From Maricaulis sp. (GTDB lineage Bacteria > Pseudomonadota > Alphaproteobacteria > Caulobacterales > Maricaulaceae), in the NCBI GenBank assembly GCA_002694345.1, contig NZLV01000202.1:1-6081 (forward strand): a stretch of 6,081 nt of DNA. Direction: 5' to 3'. Every line of letters starts with the position of its first letter. The first letter of the stretch is position 1. A model generated the notes under the pieces. The model did not search any database. It was given only the letters and a program-made list of their open reading frames with translations, and was not told the DNA's origin. The translations under genes were made by a program, and so were the position numbers. This document shows positions 1 to 5,249 of this stretch, in pieces.

Positions 1-2997
1 ACCCGACATGTCGCCCACACCGATAACGCTGAAGGGTTCGGACTGGATGTCCTTGCCCATTTCGCGGAAATGCCGCTTCACGGATTCCCACGCGCCGCGG
101 GCGGTGATGCCCATTTTCTTGTGGTCATAGCCGGCCGACCCGCCCGAGGCGAAGGCATCGCCGAGCCAGAAATCGAACTCGTCCTCGGCCAGGCCGTTGG
201 CGGTATCCGAGAAGGTTGCCGTGCCCTTGTCGGCGGCGACCACGAGATAGGGATCATCATCATCCCAGCGCTCGGTCAGGGCCGGCGGCACGACGGCATC
301 GTCGACAATATTGTCGGTCAGGTCGAGCAGGCCGCGGATGAAGGTCTTGTAGGCCTCCCGACCGGCTTCGAAGACCTCGTCCCGCGACCCGTTGCGGGGC
401 AGGGATTTAGGGTAGAAGCCACCTTTGGAGCCGACCGGAACGATGACCGCATTCTTCACCTGCTGGGCCTTCACCAGACCCAGGACTTCGGTGCGGAAAT
501 CATCGCGGCGATCCGACCAGCGCAGACCACCGCGCGCCACCGGACCGAAGCGGATATGCACGCCCTCGACGTCCGGAGCCCAAACGAAAATCTCGCGATA
601 GGGCTTGGGAAGCGGCAACTCTTCCAGCAATTCACTGGCAATCTTGATCGAGATGCGCGGCTTGGGCTGACCCTGGTCGTCACGCTGATAGAAGTTCGTG
701 CGCAGCGTGGCTTCCACCAGATGGAAGATCCGGCGCAGGGCACGGTCATGATCCAGGCTGGCCACGTCATCGAGCGCCTTGCGCAGCGCTTCGCTGGCCT
801 CCCAGACCGCATCATAGCGCTTCTTGCGATCCCCTTCGAAGTCCGGATCGAACTTCACACGCGCCAGGTCCAGCAGGCCACGGGCAATGTCCGGATAAGC
901 CGCCAGGGCCTCTTCCTGGATAGCCTGCGACGGATCCAGACCGGTCTGCTGGCGATAGCGGGCACAGGTACGCAGGAAAGCGGCTTCGCGCCAGGTAACA
1001 CCGATCTCGACGATCAGGCGATTGAAACCATCATCCTCGGCGCGGCCTTCCGCCATCGCCAGAAGCGCGTCCTCAAGGTTCGGACCCAGCACATCCAGAG
1101 CCTGACCCCGGAGTGAATCCGACTTCATCTCGAAATCATGCACATAGGCGCGGTCAACGCTCTGACCGGACTCGCCGCGCCGATCGACCGGGAAACCGGT
1201 CTCTTGCACCACATAAAGGCCGAGATTTTCCAACACCGGCATGACGCGGGACAGGGAAACCGGCTTGCCGACGCGATAAATCTTCAGGCGCAGCTCATTG
1301 TCCGCATCATCGGGCTCGCGGTAGACGCGCACGGCGACCTGATCCGGCGTCTCCAGGCTTTCCAGCTTCAGCACATCAGCCAGGGCTTCTGCGGGGTCAT
1401 AGAGCTCGCGATAACCGGCCTTGAACGCGTCCTGGTAGACCGGCATGCGCAGGCGGATGGCCTCGGGCGCATTCAGACGGACATGGGTTTCCAGATCATC
1501 TTCCCAGGTCCGCGCCAGATGGGCGACCCGGCGTTCCAGATCGGACATGTCCGGTTCCGGGTGATCGAACGGGTTGAGACCGATGATGAAATGGACCCGC
1601 GCCAGGGAGCCATCGCCGAATTGCGGGTAATAGGCTGACAGGCGGCCACCAAAGGCATCGCGGATCAGCTCACCGGCCTGTTCGCGGACTTTGGAATTAT
1701 ACCGATCGCGCGGCACGAAGAGCAGGGCGGAGACAAAGCGGTCGAACTGGTCCCGGCGGATGAACAGCTTGGTTCGCGGCCGGTCCTGCAGGTGCAGGAT
1801 ACCCAGACAGATCTCCAGAAGGTCGTTTTCATCGGTCTGGAACAGTTCATCCCGCGGGAAGTTCTCGACCGTATTGCGCAGCTTCTTGGCCGAGTGCGTG
1901 CCCGGCGTCTTGCCGGCGCGCTCGAGAACCCGGCGCACCTTGCGGCGGATCAATGGCACGGCAGAGGCGCTCTGGTCATAGGCTTCCGCGGTGAACAGGC
2001 CCACGAAACGGGCTTCGCCGATCACGGCCCCGTCCTCGCGATAACGCTTCACACCGATGTAATCCATGTAGACGCGGCGATGGACGCGCGACTTCATGTT
2101 GGCCTTGGCCACGATGAGCGGGCTGGGTTCGCGCAGGAAGGTCTCGATCGCCGGGGTCAGCACCGCCGGCTCAGAGCCCTTGCGCAGGACATGACGGTCC
2201 GGATCGCGCAGCACACCGCGGCCGGTTTCAGGACGAACGCGCGGATGGCGCTGGGCCATGGTTCCGTCATCTCCGACCTCGAAGTCGTAGATTCGGCAGC
2301 CCAGGAAAGCGAAATGATCATCGCGCAGCCAACGCAGGAATTCGCAGGCCTCGGCCAGCTCTTCCGGCGAGGCATGCGTGCGCGCCTGTTCCAGATGCGC
2401 GATGGCGTCATCCATCTGGGCCCGCATGTCGGTCCAGTCTTCCACCGCAACGCGGACATCATCCAGCGTCGCCGTCACGCCATCGATCAGCGTCTTGCGG
2501 GACAATTCGTCCAGCGGCGGCAGATGGACCTGGATCATGGACTCGGCCAGACAGCGCCCGCCTTCCTCGACCCGCTCGCCGTCGGAACCGCGGCGGACCT
2601 GAACGATCGGGTGGAACATGGCCAGGATGTCATAGCCCTGCGCGCCGATCTCACCCATGACGGAGTCGACGATAAAGGGCCGGTCGCGCCCGATGATTTC
2701 CAGGATATCGCGATCCAGCGACGAGCCATCGGCCCGTTCGGCCGGACGCATCCGGACCAGGATCTCGTCACCGGGACGGCTGGCCCCGAAATGCCAGAAA
2801 TCGACGCTCAGCGCCGCCAGGTCCGCCGGCCCGACCAGATCGAGGTCCTCGGCCAGCGCATCATCATGGATCTGGGCAAAGAAGGAATTGCCCGTTTCGC
2901 CGCATTCGTGACCGAATGCGTCCTGCCAGCGCTGTCGCGCCGCCTCCATGAATTCCGCTCGAGAATACGCGTGCGCGACTCCGACGACAGCCCCCAT
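1..2997 (-). CDS. gdhZ: NAD-specific glutamate dehydrogenase, large 180-kDa type (N-terminal 999 residues; 3' end outside window)
   Basis: Cytoplasmic enzyme of the Bac_GDH family that oxidatively deaminates L-glutamate to 2-oxoglutarate and ammonium with NAD+. I translated it without a stop from ATG at 2997 to base 1. Residues 1 to about 700 form the long N-terminal regulatory part with ACT-like segments: 'RPFIVDSVMGEI' early on, then 'FLRWLRDDHFAFLG'. The catalytic part shows ARGGLRW (821-827), SKGGF with substrate-binding Lys858, ADKGTATFSDTAN (922-934) and GGSAGYDHKKMG (952-963). GVGDMSG (993-999) opens the NAD-binding fold where the window ends. Family members are about 1600 residues, so roughly 600 are missing. 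The start is supported by AGGGAG six bases upstream and by an in-frame TAA at 3022-3024; Met17 is a weaker alternative. The symbol follows Caulobacter GdhZ (gdhB in Pseudomonas) and is an assignment by family. The family call is nearly certain. Confidence 0.97.
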   Translation of the reverse strand, partial: MGAVVGVAHAYSRAEFMEAARQRWQDAFGHECGETGNSFFAQIHDDALAEDLDLVGPADLAALSVDFWHFGASRPGDEILVRMRPAERADGSSLDRDILEIIGRDRPFIVDSVMGEIGAQGYDILAMFHPIVQVRRGSDGERVEEGGRCLAESMIQVHLPPLDELSRKTLIDGVTATLDDVRVAVEDWTDMRAQMDDAIAHLEQARTHASPEELAEACEFLRWLRDDHFAFLGCRIYDFEVGDDGTMAQRHPRVRPETGRGVLRDPDRHVLRKGSEPAVLTPAIETFLREPSPLIVAKANMKSRVHRRVYMDYIGVKRYREDGAVIGEARFVGLFTAEAYDQSASAVPLIRRKVRRVLERAGKTPGTHSAKKLRNTVENFPRDELFQTDENDLLEICLGILHLQDRPRTKLFIRRDQFDRFVSALLFVPRDRYNSKVREQAGELIRDAFGGRLSAYYPQFGDGSLARVHFIIGLNPFDHPEPDMSDLERRVAHLARTWEDDLETHVRLNAPEAIRLRMPVYQDAFKAGYRELYDPAEALADVLKLESLETPDQVAVRVYREPDDADNELRLKIYRVGKPVSLSRVMPVLENLGLYVVQETGFPVDRRGESGQSVDRAYVHDFEMKSDSLRGQALDVLGPNLEDALLAMAEGRAEDDGFNRLIVEIGVTWREAAFLRTCARYRQQTGLDPSQAIQEEALAAYPDIARGLLDLARVKFDPDFEGDRKKRYDAVWEASEALRKALDDVASLDHDRALRRIFHLVEATLRTNFYQRDDQGQPKPRISIKIASELLEELPLPKPYREIFVWAPDVEGVHIRFGPVARGGLRWSDRRDDFRTEVLGLVKAQQVKNAVIVPVGSKGGFYPKSLPRNGSRDEVFEAGREAYKTFIRGLLDLTDNIVDDAVVPPALTERWDDDDPYLVVAADKGTATFSDTANGLAEDEFDFWLGDAFASGGSAGYDHKKMGITARGAWESVKRHFREMGKDIQSEPFSVIGVGDMSG

Positions 2998-3003
2998 GTG
3001 GCG

Positions 3004-3009
3004 CTCCCT
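3004..3009 (-). promoter_or_regulatory. Ribosome binding site of the glutamate dehydrogenase gene
   Basis: AGGGAG on the minus strand ends six bases before the ATG at 2997, which is near-ideal Shine-Dalgarno spacing. It favours this start over the in-frame ATG sixteen codons later. I could not identify a convincing -35/-10 pair upstream. TTGCGT at 3057-3062 followed after a 16-base gap by TAGGCT is a weak possibility. Confidence 0.75.
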
Positions 3010-3143
3010 GTGGTGTTGTCTTTAGTTAGGGCGAGCCTAGACCTGTTTTTGCTTCACGCAAGCCGTGTACGCCGTTGAAAACGCAAACGAGCCATTCTTT
3101 TTGGCAGGGCATTACTTGGGAAAGGGTTTTCGAGAGAAATGGT

Positions 3144-3182
3144 GGCACCGCCGGGCAGGGACAGGGGGAGCCCGACGGTGCC
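3144..3182. repeat. Imperfect inverted repeat (39 bases)
   Basis: The left arm GGCACCG-C-CGGGC (3144-3156) pairs with the right arm GCCCG-A-CGGTGCC (3170-3182). Twelve pairs form around one C/A mismatch, with a 13-base loop. Neither side has a T-run, so it is not a typical intrinsic terminator. It lies 147 bases upstream of the dehydrogenase start. It could be an RNA structure in the leader, a second processing or termination structure after the operon, or a protein-binding site. The pairing is directly visible; the role is unknown. Confidence 0.6.
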
Positions 3183-3199
3183 TGTCAGACCTCAAAGGC

Positions 3200-3280
3200 A
3201 GGCTGGGGGGACGCTCTCATGAGGCCTGGTCATTTGCAGGGCGATCGAAAGATGGGGCCATCCGGGGGGAGGCTGGAGGG
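3200..3280. repeat. Short direct repeat AGGCTGGNGGG, two copies
   Basis: AGGCTGGGGGG at 3200-3210 and AGGCTGGAGGG at 3270-3280 match at 10 of 11 positions, and their starts are 70 bases apart. Both lie in the G-run-rich plus strand upstream of the dehydrogenase gene. They may simply reflect local composition, or may be paired binding sites. Confidence 0.35.
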
Positions 3281-3310
3281 CAGTCGATCACCCGTGACAC
3301 CTATGTAGAA

Positions 3311-3340
3311 ACGCGCAGGCCAAATCCAAGGCCTGCGCGT
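3311..3340 (-). terminator. Hairpin terminator of the three-gene operon
   Basis: A perfect 11-bp inverted repeat, ACGCGCAGGCC (3311-3321) with GGCCTGCGCGT (3330-3340), encloses an 8-base loop. It begins 48 bases beyond the stop codon of the minus-strand isochorismatase-fold gene, as expected for the end of that operon. On the minus strand the stem is followed by TTCTACAT, a poor U-tract, while on the plus strand a T-run (3354-3358) lies 13 bases after the stem. It may therefore be a leaky intrinsic terminator or an mRNA-stabilising 3' stem. No plus-strand gene ends here, so I assign it to the minus-strand operon. Confidence 0.7.
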
Positions 3341-3388
3341 GAAATCTTTCGTGTTTTTAATCTGGCGGGTTCCGGGACCCGGTCCGCG

Positions 3389-3931
3389 TCAGGCCGGCGC
3401 CAAGTCGGAGAGCCAGGACCGCTCCACTTCCGACCAATCCAGGGTCGGTGAAAGACGGCCGATCAGGTCAAAGGACATGGACCGGGTCTCGGCCACATTG
3501 CGCGGCTCGACGGCCAGACTGCCGACAGCGTCGGGCACGACGGTCAGCTCCTGGCCCCGCGTCTGGGCATCAAACACGGTCGCCAACATGGCAAAGGGTG
3601 CCGAAAACCCGATCAGAAGACAGGGGGTGCCGGCGCTGCGGGCCAGGATCTGGTGGAAATAGGGATCGGAAAAGGCCGACAACCCAGGTCGCACAAACAC
3701 GGTTTCACGTGTGGTGGGTCTCAGGGACTTGATCGGCACGCGCGCCGGTTCGCCCCGTTCCGGAGCAAGCTGGCTGTGGCACACCGTCCAACCCTTGTGC
3801 CGCGCATGCTGCAACAGGGTTTCGATCCGCTTGATGACCGCCTGGTTTTCCGGATCGATCTTGCCGTCTGGGGGTTGAACCTGGTCCATCTGGCAATCCA
3901 GAAGGATCAGACAGGGGGCAATCGGGTTCAT
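3389..3931 (-). CDS. Isochorismatase-fold (cysteine hydrolase family) protein lacking the catalytic cysteine
   Basis: A 180-residue protein, the usual size for the isochorismatase-like alpha/beta fold. Strand 1 is 'LILLDCQMD', with Asp12 at the catalytic acid position. The 'VFVRPGLSAF' segment puts Arg81 where the family normally has the catalytic Lys. The nucleophile loop reads 'IGFSAPFAMLAT', where the usual G-x-x-T-D-x-C gives Ala114 in place of Cys. 'ELTVVPDAVGS' (128-138) is the typical strand and turn after it. With two of three triad positions changed, hydrolysis by the normal mechanism is unlikely; it may be a binding or partner protein, or have altered chemistry. Family members act on isochorismate, nicotinamide or carbamoyl amides, but no substrate can be named here. 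The ATG overlaps the previous gene's TGA (ATGA), with GAGGA six bases upstream inside that gene. It is the last gene of the operon. Confidence 0.85.
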   Translation of the reverse strand: MNPIAPCLILLDCQMDQVQPPDGKIDPENQAVIKRIETLLQHARHKGWTVCHSQLAPERGEPARVPIKSLRPTTRETVFVRPGLSAFSDPYFHQILARSAGTPCLLIGFSAPFAMLATVFDAQTRGQELTVVPDAVGSLAVEPRNVAETRSMSFDLIGRLSPTLDWSEVERSWLSDLAPA

Positions 3932-4536
3932 GCGGCTTCCTCAGCCTCCTTCTTGTCCGCTTTTCCGGGCTTGTTCAGCCTTTCCAGGGACCGATCGGAC
4001 GGTCCGGGCTCATCCCAGGCGCCATCGGGCCGGATGACAACCATCGGATCGGTTTCCGCCGTGATGGCATTGGACGGCGGCACCAGCTTCCGTTCGATTT
4101 CGACATACTCATAGTCCGAGAAGAAGAAATGCGGCCGGTCCTTGCGAACCTGGAACCCGTGGGTCCGCCAGTATTTCACGCGATTGATCTGCGCATGTCC
4201 GAGCACTTTTTCGTAGCCGCGCCGGGCGGCATAGCGCAGCGCTTCCTGCATCAGGAGGCGCATCACGCCGTCGCGACGGTATTGCTTGAGCACCGCGGCC
4301 CGCTCGACTTTCGCAAACCCGGCAAAGAAGCGCAGGCGCAACACACCGACCGGCTCCTTGCCCTTCCAGGCGATCAGATGCGATGCAGCGGCGAAGTCAT
4401 TGCCCTCATATTCTTCTTCATAGGGGCATTGCTGCTCACCCAGATAAATCACGCCCCGCAGCGTCATGGCCATCACGACCTGATCCAGGGTGCGCGCGAC
4501 CGTCACTTTCAGACTATCGGCCATCACGGTTTTCAT
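3928..4536 (-). CDS. GNAT family N-acetyltransferase
   Basis: Predicted acyl-CoA-dependent acyltransferase of 202 residues. From the chosen start, 'YEGNDFAAASHLIAWKGKEPVGVLRLRF' covers the substrate-side strands. 'KVERAAVLKQYRRDGVMRLLMQEAL' carries the acetyl-CoA motif R-x-x-G-x-M (Arg87, Gly90), where the last position is usually Gly or Ala. 'GHAQINRVKYWRTHGF' is the C-terminal motif. The last 45 or so residues are charged and Pro/Gly/Lys/Glu-rich, probably disordered, and unusual for a GNAT core. I chose ATG at 4536 because it overlaps the upstream TGA as ATGA and has GGGAG eight bases before it; ATG at 4551 would overlap by 19 bases with GGGTG only one base away. It is the middle gene of the operon and is coupled to the genes on both sides. 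The substrate could be a small amine, an amino acid or a protein terminus, and nothing here decides. Confidence 0.88.
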   Translation of the reverse strand: MKTVMADSLKVTVARTLDQVVMAMTLRGVIYLGEQQCPYEEEYEGNDFAAASHLIAWKGKEPVGVLRLRFFAGFAKVERAAVLKQYRRDGVMRLLMQEALRYAARRGYEKVLGHAQINRVKYWRTHGFQVRKDRPHFFFSDYEYVEIERKLVPPSNAITAETDPMVVIRPDGAWDEPGPSDRSLERLNKPGKADKKEAEEAA

Positions 4537-5171
4537 GAGCCAGGCTCCCATTCACCCAGAATTGTCCGCTTCAAGAGCAGGGCACCGATCTTGTCCGGAA
4601 AGCCGGTGCTTCCATAAAGGGGGTTAACGCCGTCCGGATAGGCGCAGATCTCGAAGCTCAGGCGTCGCATCAGCGCGCGGCCTTCGGTCGAGCGGGCCCG
4701 CGCATAAACGCGGACATTCGAGTAGAAGCCGCGCCAACCCACGAGGAGCGCGCGCAAGGCAGCAGCCTGAGCGTGCGGATTTCGGCCGGCGAGCCCCCAG
4801 GACAGAAGCGCGGAGGCCTCTTCTTCCAGGCCGCACACCCAATCGCGCTGGGCATTGGCAAAGCCGAACTCGCCGGCGAACAAGGCGTCGACGCCTTTCT
4901 GGCTTAGCGGAATCGACGCGACAAAACCGTCAGGGGTGCCATTCCAAACGCGCATGTGAAGAGAGCGCTGCGTCCAGACCTGGACCCGCGCGATATCCTC
5001 GGCGCTCGCGATCTCGCCGTCGATCAACTCATCGGCGAGCGCATGAAATTCGTCGATACGGTCAAGCGTGACAGGCACAAAGTCCAAAGATCCGAAGGCC
5101 TGATCAAGGCGCTCGAGAGGAAATTGAAAGCCTGTGCGCACGCCTTTAAGCTGCGTGTCGTGAGTCGCCAT
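4533..5171 (-). CDS. Divergent GNAT-like protein, first gene of the operon
   Basis: A 212-residue soluble protein with no signal peptide or membrane segment. I read it as a remote GNAT-fold member. 'DGFVASIPLSQKGVDALFAGEFGF' (81-104) resembles the central strands of alphaproteobacterial GNAT-like proteins. 'ALLSWGLAGR' (121-130) has the W-G-x-A-G pattern seen after them. 'VRVYARARSTEGRALMRRLSFE' (153-174) looks like the late 'T-x-E-G-R-x-L-x-x-R-L-G-F' segment. No clear acetyl-CoA pyrophosphate loop (Q/R-x-x-G-x-G/A) is visible, so activity is uncertain. ATG at 5171 has AAGGG six bases upstream. Its stop overlaps the next start as ATGA. It is transcribed divergently from the LysR gene, 78 bases away, under a CtrA/LysR-type box. 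It could also be a conserved hypothetical with a different function; the gene itself is well supported. Confidence 0.7.
   Translation of the reverse strand: MATHDTQLKGVRTGFQFPLERLDQAFGSLDFVPVTLDRIDEFHALADELIDGEIASAEDIARVQVWTQRSLHMRVWNGTPDGFVASIPLSQKGVDALFAGEFGFANAQRDWVCGLEEEASALLSWGLAGRNPHAQAAALRALLVGWRGFYSNVRVYARARSTEGRALMRRLSFEICAYPDGVNPLYGSTGFPDKIGALLLKRTILGEWEPGS
4545..4549 (-). promoter_or_regulatory. Ribosome binding site deciding the acetyltransferase start
   Basis: GGGAG on the minus strand lies eight bases upstream of the ATG at 4536, inside the last codons of the preceding gene. It supports the ATGA-overlapping start rather than the in-frame ATG five codons earlier, which would itself overlap this site. 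Confidence 0.65.
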
Positions 5172-5196
5172 GTTCGGCCCTTGGTCGAAAATATCC

Positions 5197-5212
5197 TTAA
5201 TGCTTCGTTAAC
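5197..5212 (+). promoter_or_regulatory. CtrA-type box (TTAA-N7-TTAAC), also a T-N11-A LysR-type box
   Basis: TTAATGCTTCGTTAAC is an exact match to the full CtrA recognition sequence described in Caulobacter. It lies in the 78-base divergent region, 26 bases from the operon ATG (5171) and 37 bases from the LysR GTG (5250). The same bases form an imperfect palindrome, TTAAnGnnnCnTTAA, containing T-N11-A (5198-5210), the shape bound by LysR-type regulators that control divergent neighbours. The box is in range to affect both promoters. I could not place -10 elements with confidence; TATTTT at 5187-5192 (minus) and CTTTAG at 5231-5236 (plus) are weak candidates. Confidence 0.65.
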
Positions 5213-5249
5213 ACCGCGCGGGCGGCGCGCCTTTAGCAAAGTTGGAATA

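Larger units (their letters stand above)
2998..3388. other. 391-base intergenic region between the operon end and the glutamate dehydrogenase start
   Basis: No supportable gene lies here on either strand. The stretch holds the 3' untranslated end of the minus-strand operon with its hairpin (3311-3340), a G-rich plus strand (so a C-rich minus transcript), an imperfect inverted repeat (3144-3182), a near-identical 11-base direct repeat (3200-3210 and 3270-3280) and the dehydrogenase leader. Open frames on the plus strand at 3065-3451 and 3075-3308 run through the hairpin or the G-rich tract. They have low-complexity Gly/Arg-rich products that I do not recognise and no convincing ribosome binding site. 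Confidence 0.7.

Noticed and set aside
70..1116. Plus-strand open frame of 348 codons opposite the glutamate dehydrogenase
   Set aside because: It is antisense to conserved catalytic motifs (ARGGLRW, SKGGF). Its product is a mirror of GC-rich codon use with no recognisable domain.
2977..2981. GANTC (GACTC) CcrM methylation site near the dehydrogenase start
   Set aside because: A five-base site occurs often by chance, and this one lies in coding sequence, so no regulatory claim is justified.
1792..3078. Plus-strand open frame of 428 codons opposite the dehydrogenase N-terminus
   Set aside because: It overlaps the whole N-terminal regulatory part of a gene with strong family identity. It has no domain signature and arises from the reverse-complement frame of GC-ending codons.
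3065..3451. Plus-strand frames of 128 and 77 codons in the intergenic region as a small gene
   Set aside because: They cross G-runs and, for the longer one, the hairpin and the end of the next gene. The products are low-complexity and no good ribosome binding site is visible.
3653..4617. Plus-strand open frames (3653-4114 and 4129-4617) opposite the isochorismatase-fold and GNAT genes
   Set aside because: The minus-strand genes show family motifs, ATGA overlaps and ribosome binding sites. The plus frames show none of these.
4621..4630. GTTAAC as a second CtrA half-site
   Set aside because: It lies deep inside the coding region of the first operon gene and has no second TTAA at the required spacing.
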